This document shows positions 24,961-34,615 of a stretch of 64,000 nucleotides of DNA, piece after piece (within the stretch, counting starts at the first letter, position 1; every line of letters starts with the position of its first letter). Origin of the DNA: Bacillus cereus. Its GTDB lineage: Bacteria > Bacillota > Bacilli > Bacillales > Bacillaceae_G. Under the pieces are notes generated by a model that saw nothing but the letters and a program-made list of their open reading frames with translations, had not been told where the DNA came from and searched no databases. The stretch covers positions 1 to 64,000 of the forward strand of contig NZ_NUOT01000052.1 of assembly GCF_002584535.1 (NCBI RefSeq). Direction: 5' to 3'. Position numbers and translations under genes: made by a program.

Positions 24961-27639
24961 TTATAATTTTTTCTGTTTTCTTGATAACACGAAACCAAGT
25001 AACAATGTAACAATTAAACTAATAGAAGAAACGATTGCTCCTATTACAAACCCTGGAGAAGTATATTTTAATTCAACTGTATGTGTTCCTTTTTCTAAAT
25101 CTAATCCAAGGAACGCATCATTTAATTTCAGTAACTTCGTCTCTTTTCCATCTACAGTCGCCTTCCAGCCCTTATCGTATGGAATCGATAAGAATAAATA
25201 ATCATCTTCTTTCACATCAATTTTTCCAGATACAGTACGACTTGTGTAGTTTGTTACGTCAAATGGCTGCTGTTTTAATTCATTCACTCGCTGATCCAAT
25301 GCATCTACATCAAGCCCATAGAATAATTGTTGTTCTAGCTCAATAGACTGATGGTTTACTTTTACTTCAACTTCTACTTTTTCATTTTCAAAATATCCCA
25401 AATCAAGGATACCGTTATTCCAATAATAACGCGGATACTCTGTAAATTTCTTACCAAGAGATTTTCCATTTACATATACTTTTGTAACATCAGTTGGCTC
25501 TACACGTAATTTCGTATACAACTGTTGTTTACCTTTGACATCAAATACATATTTAATGCTAGCTGTTTTACCATCTTGTTGTTTTATCAATTCAATTGGC
25601 TTTTGTTTCGTCTGAGCTATTTTTTTCTTTTCAGCAGCTAATTCTTGCTTCGTTTTTTCCTTTTCTACAACCTCCAAGTTATTATATTCTACAGAACTTG
25701 GTTCAAGTGGTTTATAGTAGCTAATATCTTGCCCATTTAATTTGCCAATAAATTTATTTTGTTCTTCAAAGGAATTTACATAGTTAATTTTTTGAACCTT
25801 TAACTTATCTTTTCCTTTTATATCAAATTCCTCTTTATTTACCATGTACCCAAATGGAAGAGCATTTTTATTCTCATATACATAGTTCTTACCTACACGA
25901 TCAATTTCGGACCATCCATACTTGTTAAGTGGTTCATCTGAAATCATATATTTCATTCCGAGCAATGCATCTGTAGAAATAATGCCTTTACCATTTTGTA
26001 AAATTAGAGCCTCTAAATAACCATAACCTAACTCCTGCATATATAAGTTTAAATGGCCGTTTGCTACGGAGTTAAAATGCGTCACACCTTTATACCCAAA
26101 ACGCAATGCGTCATTCCATGTAACGCCTCGCGTCGTTTCCATGCGATAAAGTCCTTTATCCTTTTCAGCGACTTTTTGAATTGTTTCTTCATATCTTGGA
26201 TATGGTGAAGCATACTCTTGACGATTAATATAACCGTACTCATACCCCATTAACTTAACCATATAGACTGTATTAAGTGCAACATCAAGTGATACCACGG
26301 CTACTAAAGCAAATGAGATTATTGCTTTATTTTTTTTCAAGCGTACTTTTGCAATTAACAATAATGCATATACAACAATAAAGAACACATTTGTAATAAT
26401 TTTATTCGATTGTATATAGCTTGGAGCTAAATTCCCAAGTAATAACAGCATAACTAGGTTAAAAAGAACAACCTTTTTTAAAGCCGGTATTAACTCCTCT
26501 TCAAACACCATAAATGTTCGAACTGCAACCAAAATGAGCATGAAAGAGAAAGTGAATGAATAACGATATGGGAAGTTCGTTGGTGGTTCAAAACCGTGCC
26601 AAGCTATATTTAAAAATGGAATTTCAAACGATAGAACTAAAAATAGTAAAACTGCTCCATATACGATCTTTTCTTTTAAAGCAATTTTCTTTGTTATAAA
26701 GAATAATGGAAGCAATAATAGTGTTAAAACACCAGCGTAAACATTTGGCATACCATTTACTGTTGTATCGACTACTCCGTTAAAGAATCGTGTATAGAAT
26801 TCTACAAGATCAAAATTAAATGCTGTAGAAAATGGTAGCTTTGCACGTTCCACAAAGTTACTCTTTAAGTCCATATATGTTGGTAAGGTAATAAAGGCAG
26901 ACATCCCTGCTGCTAAACCTGTTCCCATACAGAACCAAACAAATCTTTGTATGAATAACTTTATATTTCGAACATCGTACAGCACACAAAAACGTGCTAC
27001 AAAATAGATAAACGTAAATATCCCTACCATAACAGAGATATAAAAGTTTGTAATAAATGTAAGTGCTAAGCTAAACGTAAATAATCCATATTTCTTCTGT
27101 GTTAAAAGTTTTTCAACCCCTAACAAAATGAGAGGTAGTAAATAAATCCCGTCTAACCACATTACACAGAATGAATACACAGTTACAAATGACATTAATG
27201 CGTAAAAAGTTGAAAATAGTGTAATTGTGATTTCTCGGCGCTTCATCATATGACTTAAATAATACGTCATTGTTACACCAGCTAGTCCAACTTTTAATAA
27301 CGTCATTAACATAATCGCTTCCGGAATATGTGCACGATCAAAAAAGAGAATTAAAATGGAAAATGGACTTGCTAAATAATAGGCAAATACACCAATAAAA
27401 TTAAGGCCCATTCCACCTTCCCAACTATAAAATATGCTTTTTCCATCTTTGAAAACATCATATAAGTACGTGTAAAATTGTACATATTGTGTATGTAAAT
27501 CAGTTACAAGGATTGATTTTGATCCAAATGGCGCCACACCAAGTAACATGAAAACTACACCATAAATAGAAAAAGGAAGTAAGAAAGCAAATGTATATAA
27601 AACCTTCTTTTTCTTAAACAAATCTAACAGTGCTTGCAT
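24961..27639 (-). CDS. yfhO: YfhO-family membrane glycosyltransferase
   Basis: 892 residues. About thirteen to fourteen membrane helices in the first ~470 residues, then a large extracellular beta-rich part (~490-860) and a final helix. YfhO belongs to the GT-C-like set; in Bacillus subtilis it transfers GlcNAc from a polyprenyl carrier onto lipoteichoic acid. Here it is the last gene of a GT2-GtrA-YfhO operon, which supports the same three-step role, although the sugar and polymer are inferred. ATG 27639 lies four bases after GGAGGAG; the longer frame upstream has no site. Confidence 0.9.
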   Translation of the reverse strand: MQALLDLFKKKKVLYTFAFLLPFSIYGVVFMLLGVAPFGSKSILVTDLHTQYVQFYTYLYDVFKDGKSIFYSWEGGMGLNFIGVFAYYLASPFSILILFFDRAHIPEAIMLMTLLKVGLAGVTMTYYLSHMMKRREITITLFSTFYALMSFVTVYSFCVMWLDGIYLLPLILLGVEKLLTQKKYGLFTFSLALTFITNFYISVMVGIFTFIYFVARFCVLYDVRNIKLFIQRFVWFCMGTGLAAGMSAFITLPTYMDLKSNFVERAKLPFSTAFNFDLVEFYTRFFNGVVDTTVNGMPNVYAGVLTLLLLPLFFITKKIALKEKIVYGAVLLFLVLSFEIPFLNIAWHGFEPPTNFPYRYSFTFSFMLILVAVRTFMVFEEELIPALKKVVLFNLVMLLLLGNLAPSYIQSNKIITNVFFIVVYALLLIAKVRLKKNKAIISFALVAVVSLDVALNTVYMVKLMGYEYGYINRQEYASPYPRYEETIQKVAEKDKGLYRMETTRGVTWNDALRFGYKGVTHFNSVANGHLNLYMQELGYGYLEALILQNGKGIISTDALLGMKYMISDEPLNKYGWSEIDRVGKNYVYENKNALPFGYMVNKEEFDIKGKDKLKVQKINYVNSFEEQNKFIGKLNGQDISYYKPLEPSSVEYNNLEVVEKEKTKQELAAEKKKIAQTKQKPIELIKQQDGKTASIKYVFDVKGKQQLYTKLRVEPTDVTKVYVNGKSLGKKFTEYPRYYWNNGILDLGYFENEKVEVEVKVNHQSIELEQQLFYGLDVDALDQRVNELKQQPFDVTNYTSRTVSGKIDVKEDDYLFLSIPYDKGWKATVDGKETKLLKLNDAFLGLDLEKGTHTVELKYTSPGFVIGAIVSSISLIVTLLLGFVLSRKQKKL

Positions 27640-27731
27640 TATACTCCTCCATAACATTCTTTGTTAATAATTTATTACAAAAATATATGTATAAAAAACA
27701 ATAGCCGGCATAAAGCCAAGCCATTTGTTTT

Positions 27732-28154
27732 TTAAGCATTTTGACCATTTTCTACATCGGTCTTCTTTCTAAAAATAACATACTTACTTGCAAAATAATT
27801 AAAGACAACAACAATAATATTTGCAATAACTTTTGTAATTAAATCATTTATACCTAACCATTCAATAAATGCTATCATCGCAAAGAGATCTATAAAATAC
27901 GATAGGATACGAAATCCCATAAAATAAAAGAACTCCTTCAACGCATGAGTCAAATTAGCTTGTTGACTATTGAAGACATATTTTTTGTTTGTAATATACG
28001 CAAACAATACAGCTACAATCCACGCAATCGTTGTTGCTATTTTATAGTCCATTCCAACTAAAGTTGCACAAATGAAATAAGTTACAATATTAATCAGTGT
28101 TGTTAAACCACCAAAAAATAAATAATTAAATATTTCCTTCGTTTTATTATTCAC
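27732..28154 (-). CDS. GtrA/GtcA-family polyprenyl-phosphate sugar flippase
   Basis: 140 residues, four membrane helices, GtrA fold (FLFFGGLTTLINIVTYF-like start near residue 12, and FNYFASKYVIFRK near the end). These proteins are thought to flip undecaprenyl-phosphate-linked monosaccharides; GtcA serves teichoic-acid glycosylation in Listeria and Bacillus. GTG start after AGGGG. It lies 12 bp after the GT2 gene and 92 bp before yfhO on the same strand. Confidence 0.9.
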   Translation of the reverse strand: MNNKTKEIFNYLFFGGLTTLINIVTYFICATLVGMDYKIATTIAWIVAVLFAYITNKKYVFNSQQANLTHALKEFFYFMGFRILSYFIDLFAMIAFIEWLGINDLITKVIANIIVVVFNYFASKYVIFRKKTDVENGQNA

Positions 28155-28166
28155 ACTTATAATCCC

Positions 28167-29174
28167 CTAGTGATTGGATTTTACTTTACGATCTTCTACA
28201 CTATATAATTTTGCCATCTTTTTATCGCCATCTATATTTGTTACTTTGTCATCGTTATATTCATCTACAAAATATAGTGGACGCTGTTTTGTTTCGTTAA
28301 AAATACGTCCTAAGTATTCACCAATAATACCAATGGAAATTAATTGTACGCCGCCGATGAATAGAATCGCCGTCATCATGGATGGATATCCACTTACCGA
28401 CTCACCGTACATAAGCGTCTTAATAATGATCCAAAGCATGTAGACAAATGCTCCGAATGAAACAGTAAATCCCATGAATGATGCAAGACGGAGTGGAGCT
28501 GTTGTAAAGGATGTAATCCCTTCAATCGCAAGATCCATTAGTTTAAAATAATTCCACTTTGTTTCGCCTGCAGCACGTGGATCACGGTCAAATAAAATTT
28601 CTTTCTTATTATAACCAATCCAGCTAAACATTCCTTTTGTATAACGCTGTGTTTCGCGGATTTTCTTTAATGCTTCTACACAACGGCGATCTAATAAACG
28701 GAAATCTCCTGTATTTTCCTGAATAGGGATTCTTGTCGTTTTCTTTAATAAGCCATAAAATTTACCCGCTGTCCATTTTTTCGCCCATGACTCACCTGCA
28801 CGAGAGCGTCGTTTAGCGTATATATCATCATAGCCTTCTTCCCAGTATTTAATCATTTCAGGAATAAGCTCAGGTGGATCCTGTAAATCTGCATCAATAA
28901 TAATTACAGCATCACCCATTGCATGATCAAGACCTGCAATCATCGCTGTTTCTTTCCCAAAGTTTCGTGATAAATCCACATATGAAATGCGCTCATCGTG
29001 TTCTCTAAATTCTTTAATAATATCTAATGTACGATCTTTACTTCCATCATTCACAAATAAAATTTCAAATTTATAATTTGGAATTCCTTGAAATACACCT
29101 GTTAACCGACTATATAATTGATCTAATACTTCTTCTTCATTATATGCCGGCACTAAAATTGTAATGGTCTTCAA
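28167..29174 (-). CDS. GT2 polyprenyl-phosphate glycosyltransferase (CsbB/GtrB-like)
   Basis: 335 residues. A cytoplasmic GT2 domain (~1-220) has VPAYNEEE (~8), the GSKDRT loop and the metal motif in DADLQDPPE (~93); two C-terminal membrane helices (~230-255 and 265-290) anchor it, as in GtrB, CsbB and YkoT. It would load a sugar from a nucleotide donor onto undecaprenyl phosphate. The start is TTG 29174, eight bases after GGAG; an upstream in-frame TTG lies within the leader. First gene of the GT2-GtrA-YfhO operon. Confidence 0.9.
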   Translation of the reverse strand: MKTITILVPAYNEEEVLDQLYSRLTGVFQGIPNYKFEILFVNDGSKDRTLDIIKEFREHDERISYVDLSRNFGKETAMIAGLDHAMGDAVIIIDADLQDPPELIPEMIKYWEEGYDDIYAKRRSRAGESWAKKWTAGKFYGLLKKTTRIPIQENTGDFRLLDRRCVEALKKIRETQRYTKGMFSWIGYNKKEILFDRDPRAAGETKWNYFKLMDLAIEGITSFTTAPLRLASFMGFTVSFGAFVYMLWIIIKTLMYGESVSGYPSMMTAILFIGGVQLISIGIIGEYLGRIFNETKQRPLYFVDEYNDDKVTNIDGDKKMAKLYSVEDRKVKSNH

Positions 29175-29231
29175 AGAAGGTACTCCTTTCTTTTTCAAGC
29201 TTTCTCATAAAGAATAATTTATAAGCACAGA

Positions 29232-29293
29232 TTAGACATAGTAAACTGGAAGTTTGTCTTAGAATACCTCATTCTCCAATCCACTATGTCTAA
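29232..29293. repeat. 11-bp inverted repeat between galU and the GT2 operon
   Basis: TTAGACATAGT (29232-29242) pairs with ACTATGTCTAA (29283-29293) across a 40-base loop that itself can fold. It lies 22 bp past the galU stop with no T-tract; a Rho-type or weak terminator, or a processing site, is possible. Confidence 0.5.
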
Positions 29294-29314
29294 CCGTACA
29301 TATTTATAAATGAA

Positions 29315-30205
29315 CTAATTTTTTACAGCGTTTGTTTGTTCAGTTACAAGCTCTTGCATAATTTTTAGTAAATCCTCTTTTAGCTCATCATGCTGTAGGG
29401 CCATTTCAATTGTTGTTTGAATAAACCCAAGTTTTTCACCAACATCATAACGTTTGCCTTCAAAATCATATGCGAATACACGTTGAATCTCATTTAAACT
29501 TTGAATTGCATCTGTTAATTGAATTTCGCCACCAGCACCTACGTGTTGCTCTTCCAAGAAACGGAAGATTTCTGGTGTCAATATATAACGTCCCATAATT
29601 GCTAAGTTTGAAGGTGCTGTACCTTGAGCTGGTTTTTCAACGAATTGCTTTACTTGGTAGCGGCGTCCCTCTTTTTCTAATGGGTCGATAATACCGTAGC
29701 GATGCGTTTCATCTTCTGGAACAGTTTGTACGCCAATTACAGAAGAAAGTGTTTTTTCATACTCATCGATTAATTGCTTTAAGCAAGGCTTTTCTGCTTG
29801 TACAATATCATCTCCAAGTAATACAGCAAATGGTTCATCACCAATAAATTTACGAGCACACCATACTGCATGTCCTAAACCTTTTGGTTCCTTTTGGCGA
29901 ATATAGTGAATGTCTACCATTTTAGAGGAAGCTTGTACTTTCTCAAGCAACTCGTATTTTTTCTTTTCTAATAAGTTTTGTTCTAATTCAAACGCATTAT
30001 CAAAGTGATCTTCAATTGCACGTTTTCCTTTTCCTGTAACGATAATGATATCTTCAATACCAGCTGCTACAGCTTCTTCAACGATATATTGAATTGTTGG
30101 TTTATCAACAATTGGTAACATTTCCTTTGGCATTGCTTTTGTTGCTGGTAAAAAACGTGTTCCGAGACCAGCGGCTGGAATAATCGCTTTTCTAACTTTT
30201 TTCAT
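29315..30205 (-). CDS. galU: UTP--glucose-1-phosphate uridylyltransferase
   Basis: 296 residues, the usual length. The nucleotide-binding signature [19 protein letters not shown] (11-29) is intact, as are [13 protein letters not shown] and the KPAQG active-site lysine block (~202). It makes UDP-glucose from glucose-1-phosphate, the product of pgcA, for glycolipid anchors and wall glycans. ATG 30205 has AAGAGG upstream; the longer open frame above it is leader. It sits between two glycosylation operons on the same strand. Confidence 0.96.
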   Translation of the reverse strand: MKKVRKAIIPAAGLGTRFLPATKAMPKEMLPIVDKPTIQYIVEEAVAAGIEDIIIVTGKGKRAIEDHFDNAFELEQNLLEKKKYELLEKVQASSKMVDIHYIRQKEPKGLGHAVWCARKFIGDEPFAVLLGDDIVQAEKPCLKQLIDEYEKTLSSVIGVQTVPEDETHRYGIIDPLEKEGRRYQVKQFVEKPAQGTAPSNLAIMGRYILTPEIFRFLEEQHVGAGGEIQLTDAIQSLNEIQRVFAYDFEGKRYDVGEKLGFIQTTIEMALQHDELKEDLLKIMQELVTEQTNAVKN

Positions 30206-30542
30206 GCTTATAACCTCTTTCTTTCGTTCTTGGTTTATATTCGCATTCATCCAAGTAGTATTTATTCTTCTTACTTTTCCCTGCCACATCATATTTATTG
30301 GATATATTTTGTTCTTATCCAAATACGCGCAAATTTCCACATTATATATCTAGTAATCTATGTGTCATATTACAAGCTTTACATGTTACTTTCTTCACTA
30401 ACTGTAAAAAACACTCCGTACAAATTCTACATGATTGCCTCTTTATTCGTCAAGGTCACTTCATGCCCTCTATTTTACATTTGACACTTTATACATGTAA
30501 TTGATAGTCAAACATTGTGTAACCAATTATGATTAACCATTA
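30206..30542 (-). promoter_or_regulatory. galU leader and candidate promoter
   Basis: About 340 bases without a gene. On the minus strand TTGACG (30453-30448) and TAGAAT (30429-30424) are 18 bases apart, a plausible SigA promoter about 220 bp upstream of galU, implying a long untranslated leader. I see no known riboswitch in that leader. Confidence 0.45.
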
Positions 30543-30588
30543 ATAAAAAAAAGCCATTGATATATACATACTAACGGCTTTTTTCATT
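30543..30588 (-). terminator. Terminator of DUF2142/GT2/DUF2304 operon
   Basis: On the minus strand AAAAAAGCCGTT pairs with AATGGCTTTTTT (one G-T pair) and ends in a long T run, 7 bp after the DUF2304 stop. Confidence 0.8.
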
Positions 30589-30594
30589 CGTTTA

Positions 30595-30993
30595 TTATTC
30601 AATCGTTACTTTTTGTTTTTGTTCTTTATCGTTCATTGATTCAAGCTTTTTTTTCATGTTTTCATTTTCATACTGATAAATCGCAACAGTTTGTGTCAAT
30701 TCTTTAACTCGAATAGAAGACCTTGATACAACTACAGTTAAGAAGAATAACACACATGTAACAAATATAAATCCTAAAAAGAAAAGCGCATTAATCGGCG
30801 TAGCAACCCCTAAAGCATGTGAAACAGCATCAATCGATTTAGGGAAAATCCCGATAATTAAAATACCAATTAATACACCATACCATGTTAGTACATATTT
30901 CAATTCTAATTTCTCTTTACGAACCAAGTTCGTAAAGATCATTAGTCCTACTATAACACCTAAAATAATTAAAATTTGAAGGCGAATTGTCAC
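30595..30993 (-). CDS. DUF2304 membrane protein
   Basis: 132 residues, three membrane helices (about 5-22, 34-52 and 65-88) and a charged C-terminal coiled coil (~95-132). DUF2304 proteins are repeatedly encoded beside polyprenyl-phosphate GT2 enzymes but have no proven function; a regulatory or partner role for the transferase is inferred. GTG start overlapping the GT2 stop by four bases (GTGA), a sign of translational coupling. Last gene of the five-gene operon. Confidence 0.86.
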   Translation of the reverse strand: MTIRLQILIILGVIVGLMIFTNLVRKEKLELKYVLTWYGVLIGILIIGIFPKSIDAVSHALGVATPINALFFLGFIFVTCVLFFLTVVVSRSSIRVKELTQTVAIYQYENENMKKKLESMNDKEQKQKVTIE

Positions 30994-31706
30994 GAAACAT
31001 TCTCCTTTCTCTTTGGTTTCAATCTATCAATTGTAATCGCAAGCGTTACTTTAATCATATAGTAGATTGCTTTGTAATTTACAATTGAAGATGTCCCTCC
31101 AATTCGTTCTCGCATAAGCACAGGAACTTCTTCTACTTGATAATTGTTTCTTAATACAGACACGATACTCTCTGGTTCTGGATAATCTTTCGGATAATAT
31201 TCACAAAACTCATTAATGATCTTTTGATTCACCATTCTAAATCCAGAAGTCGCATCTGTAATTTGTTTTCCGGATACAATTTTAATTAGCTTTTCAAAGA
31301 AACGAATTCCTAATCTTCTTGTGAAAGAAGATTGAAAACCCTCTTTATTAATAAATCGTGAACCGATAACCATATCAACCTGCTTCTCCTCCATCGCCTG
31401 AAGAAGATCCCCTAAATATGCTGCATCATGTTGACCATCACCATCAAATTGTACAGCGATATCATATCCATAACGCTGGGCATATTTATATCCAGTCTGC
31501 ATACCTCCACCAATTCCTAAGTTAATTGGCAAACTTACATAGTTAAAATTATTATCTTTACAGATTTGCTCAGTATCATCTTTTGAACAATCGTTAATGA
31601 TAACATAATCAAAGTCTGGAGCATTCTTTTTTATATCCTCTACAACGTGTATTAAGTTTGTCGATTCATTGTAGGCAGGAATAATAATAAGCTTTTTTTT
31701 AAACAA
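30990..31706 (-). CDS. GT2 dolichyl/polyprenyl-phosphate mannose synthase-like transferase
   Basis: 238 residues, GT2 fold without membrane helices. Signatures: IIPAYNESTNL (~8), NDCSKDDTE, and the metal motif in VQFDGDGQHD (~87), with VIGSRF (~114). Such enzymes charge a polyprenyl phosphate with a hexose. It differs from the membrane-anchored GT2 at 28-29 kb and may depend on the coupled DUF2304 protein for membrane contact. TTG start after AGAGGAA. Confidence 0.88.
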   Translation of the reverse strand: MFKKKLIIIPAYNESTNLIHVVEDIKKNAPDFDYVIINDCSKDDTEQICKDNNFNYVSLPINLGIGGGMQTGYKYAQRYGYDIAVQFDGDGQHDAAYLGDLLQAMEEKQVDMVIGSRFINKEGFQSSFTRRLGIRFFEKLIKIVSGKQITDATSGFRMVNQKIINEFCEYYPKDYPEPESIVSVLRNNYQVEEVPVLMRERIGGTSSIVNYKAIYYMIKVTLAITIDRLKPKRKENVS

Positions 31707-31733
31707 CGGGAATTCCTCTCCTTGCTTTTCAAA

Positions 31734-33659
31734 TTAAAACAACTTTACAAGCCAAAATACAAACGCATATGTTAAAAATAATATTGCCGCTTTACTTGCA
31801 AATATAGCGACATCTGGTTTTTCAATCTTAAACTTAAAATGCTGTTGAACCAACAACAAAATAAACGGAATAATAGGAATAAAGTAACGACCTTGTATTC
31901 CCAAAATATACGGGCTTCCTACAGTTGTCCATGTCATATACAAGCTTAACATAACTAGCAATATTACACTAGCAATGCAAAATCTTAAACTCCATTTTTT
32001 CATCCAATCTAAAGTAGGAACTCCTTCTTTTTGATCAATGATTGCAATTATAACAAACACAATCGGATATAAATATAGAATCCCTTTTAAAGGTGTAGAT
32101 AAGAAACCAAAGACATTATACATTTCAATCCACTCATCTAATCCATGATCAAACGAACGAATAAATACTTTTAATGCTTCAAGCGGGTGATGCAACATGT
32201 AGCTAATTTGCCTTGTCGCAGATACATCTCCACTATTTAATCCGTCACCAACATATTTCATTACAAATATGTTCCAACCCGCAACAAGTATTGCCGCTCC
32301 CCCTATTACACCAATATTAAATAACCAATATTTCTTTTTCGTTCCATGTTTGGCTACGCCACCAAATAACATAAGCAGTAGCAGTGGCCAATACGTAAAC
32401 TTACAAAGTGTCATTATGATTCCTGATACCGCCATTGAGATAAATTCTGCCTTTGTAAGACCTTCATTATGAAACCATAGGCGCATTAGTAATGCGATGA
32501 ATATAAAGCTAGATCCCATTAATACCGCATCAGCAGACAAACTTGCCGCATGGAACATGATAATTGGTGCTAACATAAAGAACATAAATGTACGTCTCAT
32601 TACAGGCATTTTATACAATGCATATGCAGACATTGCAATGAATGCAAATAGATTTACTAAACGCCCTAATATATTTGCTGTCCAAATATTTGTATCAGCT
32701 AACATAGCTAGTTTAATCCCTATCGCTTGTGGGATATAAGGGATAAAAGTATATACCGCAGTTGTAGCTTGTGGCTCAAATACTTGCTGTTCTTTTGCAT
32801 CTGGTCTGATACTAAATTGTTTAACATAATCAATTGCATCTGGATTGATTTTTTCATCCCTTTTAACAGGATGAAGATAAGTATCTAATATTTTTTGGGA
32901 AACAAAGTACCCTACATTCCCTTCATGTTTTGGTGTAATTAAATTCCCTTGGGCAACGTCCTGACTCTTTAAGAAATGAACCCATTCATCAGAGGTTTGA
33001 TGAATAGGTGTATAAACAGCAAAAAAGCTCCCAAAAATCATTGCAATTAAAGTATACTCAACGACAATACGTTTTCCTACCCATACAAATAACGTCGCAA
33101 TTAGTACCGATAGAGTTAAAAGTACACCCCATTTCCAATAAGGCACAGAAGATAACTTATAGTCAACAACTAATACTTTATTGTCTTTTGTTTCACCATT
33201 CACATTTAACATTTTACCTTCTATAGGAAAAGCTGTAGTAATATATATTCCTTTATTTTCATCAAATTTAATTTTTTCTAACACTATCCTTAAATCTGTT
33301 GCTTCTTTTTGAATTCTTTCAGGAAGAGGAATATAAAGTTCTCCATCTTCTTTAAACATATCTGATGTAACATTAATTTCTTCCGTCTCATTTTTAGTAA
33401 TCAACTTCAATTCCCCAGTAAAATGGGCTTGTTTCACATCAGAATTCAAATGTAATGAAATTGCCTTCATATCTTTATGACTATTAGATAACTGTTGTGT
33501 AATCGTATCTCCCTGTTGCAGTTGAAATCCTTCTTTTGTATTTTTGAAATTGCCACCTTCTGATCTTAAAAGGCTAGATCGAGAACTGGCATACAATAAC
33601 ATTATTGTAAATATGACTAAAAAACTAATTAACCATTTGGTTCTTTTTTTCATCACCAT
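31734..33659 (-). CDS. DUF2142 family multi-pass membrane protein, probable GT-C transferase
   Basis: 641 residues. Helix 1 (~8-26) is followed by an extracellular domain (~30-170), then about eleven helices. The motif HQTSDEWVHF (~225) just after a helix resembles the acidic DE..H catalytic loop of GT-C enzymes that take sugars from polyprenyl phosphates. DUF2142 members occur in envelope glycosylation loci; the acceptor is unknown. The ATG at 33659 has AAGGAG eight bases upstream. Fed by the downstream GT2 and the upstream half-EamA pair. Confidence 0.82.
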   Translation of the reverse strand: MVMKKRTKWLISFLVIFTIMLLYASSRSSLLRSEGGNFKNTKEGFQLQQGDTITQQLSNSHKDMKAISLHLNSDVKQAHFTGELKLITKNETEEINVTSDMFKEDGELYIPLPERIQKEATDLRIVLEKIKFDENKGIYITTAFPIEGKMLNVNGETKDNKVLVVDYKLSSVPYWKWGVLLTLSVLIATLFVWVGKRIVVEYTLIAMIFGSFFAVYTPIHQTSDEWVHFLKSQDVAQGNLITPKHEGNVGYFVSQKILDTYLHPVKRDEKINPDAIDYVKQFSIRPDAKEQQVFEPQATTAVYTFIPYIPQAIGIKLAMLADTNIWTANILGRLVNLFAFIAMSAYALYKMPVMRRTFMFFMLAPIIMFHAASLSADAVLMGSSFIFIALLMRLWFHNEGLTKAEFISMAVSGIIMTLCKFTYWPLLLLMLFGGVAKHGTKKKYWLFNIGVIGGAAILVAGWNIFVMKYVGDGLNSGDVSATRQISYMLHHPLEALKVFIRSFDHGLDEWIEMYNVFGFLSTPLKGILYLYPIVFVIIAIIDQKEGVPTLDWMKKWSLRFCIASVILLVMLSLYMTWTTVGSPYILGIQGRYFIPIIPFILLLVQQHFKFKIEKPDVAIFASKAAILFLTYAFVFWLVKLF

Positions 33660-33677
33660 CTTTAAATCTCCTTATGT

Positions 33678-34016
33678 TTATTGAATGCAAAAAATTGCAA
33701 TACCCGCGATAATAATAATATTCCCTACTACTTTTCTTTTCGTAATTTTTTCACCAAGAAAATACCAACCGAATATTAAAATAATAACGTAACTAAGCGA
33801 TTCTATAACAGGCGCTTGCTTTAATGTGACACCTTTCATTGCAATAACATTTAAACCAGCATTAATTACAAATAAAGAGTATCCAACTATTACATATCGG
33901 TTCACATATTCTTTCCACTTTGTATCATAAGTGACTAACGTTGCTTTTTTTAGTAAAATTTGGGAGTAGTTTGCTAAAATAACACCAAAAATATAAAGCA
34001 AAACAAATTTATTCAT
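33678..34016 (-). CDS. Half-size EamA/SMR-type transporter, subunit 2 (ArnF-like)
   Basis: 112 residues, four membrane helices, one EamA repeat (KQAPVIESLSYVIILIFGWYFLGEKIT in the second half). Such half-size proteins act as dimers; ArnE/ArnF use this design to flip an aminosugar linked to undecaprenyl phosphate. It overlaps the preceding half-size gene by eight bases, suggesting the two form one transporter. The cargo is presumably the lipid-linked sugar made by the GT2 of this operon. Confidence 0.85.
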   Translation of the reverse strand: MNKFVLLYIFGVILANYSQILLKKATLVTYDTKWKEYVNRYVIVGYSLFVINAGLNVIAMKGVTLKQAPVIESLSYVIILIFGWYFLGEKITKRKVVGNIIIIAGIAIFCIQ

Positions 34017-34350
34017 CTTTTACCACCACAACAATCCCTATAATAATAACGATCGCACCGAGAACGTTATTCCATCTTATCGTATCCCCAAAGAATACTA
34101 CGGACCATAAAAGCCCCCATAAAATAATAACACCCCGATGTGAATACGCTTTAGATATTTCAAACGGTTTAATGACTTGTTGCCATATAATTGCATATCC
34201 AAACAAAAGGATAACAAGAACCATATAGGCCATAAGAAAAGAAATTGAACCGACTGAAAATTGCGCTGCCCATTTCATATACACCATTATGATAGAGTAT
34301 AAAAAAAAGGCAACATGTAAAAATACATAATGCTTAATAGATGCTTTCAT
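34009..34350 (-). CDS. Half-size EamA/SMR-type transporter, subunit 1 (ArnE-like)
   Basis: 113 residues, four membrane helices, single EamA repeat ending in a short charged tail (VVVKDE). First gene of a five-gene operon reading leftward, overlapping the second half-size gene by eight bases. I infer a heterodimeric flippase of the ArnE/ArnF kind for a polyprenyl-linked sugar; export of other small molecules cannot be excluded from sequence alone. Confidence 0.83.
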   Translation of the reverse strand: MKASIKHYVFLHVAFFLYSIIMVYMKWAAQFSVGSISFLMAYMVLVILLFGYAIIWQQVIKPFEISKAYSHRGVIILWGLLWSVVFFGDTIRWNNVLGAIVIIIGIVVVVKDE

Positions 34351-34575
34351 ACACTCAACTCTCTTTTTTAAAAATGATAGTTATATCATCACTTATTTTA
34401 CTAACTTTCATCCCCAAACTTTATTCATACAAAATAAAATTTTAACATAAATACTTAAAAATTTCATTCTGAACTTATATCGGCGCATTCCTTGCTTGTG
34501 TCTAAAATGTGACAATTTCAATTGTATACCCATGAATCATTCATATGAAAATTTCCTATTTCTATCTACTCAATA

Positions 34576-34615
34576 ACAAAAAAGCATGAACATCTCCATG
34601 TCCATGCTTCTTTTA
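34576..34615 (-). terminator. Terminator of pgcA
   Basis: Minus strand: AAGCATG/CATGCTT with an inner CAT/ATG pair and T6, immediately after the pgcA stop. Confidence 0.85.

Noticed and set aside
30206-30340. 45-codon N-terminal extension of galU
   Set aside because: Family members start at [13 protein letters not shown], which has its own ribosome site; the extension is leader sequence.
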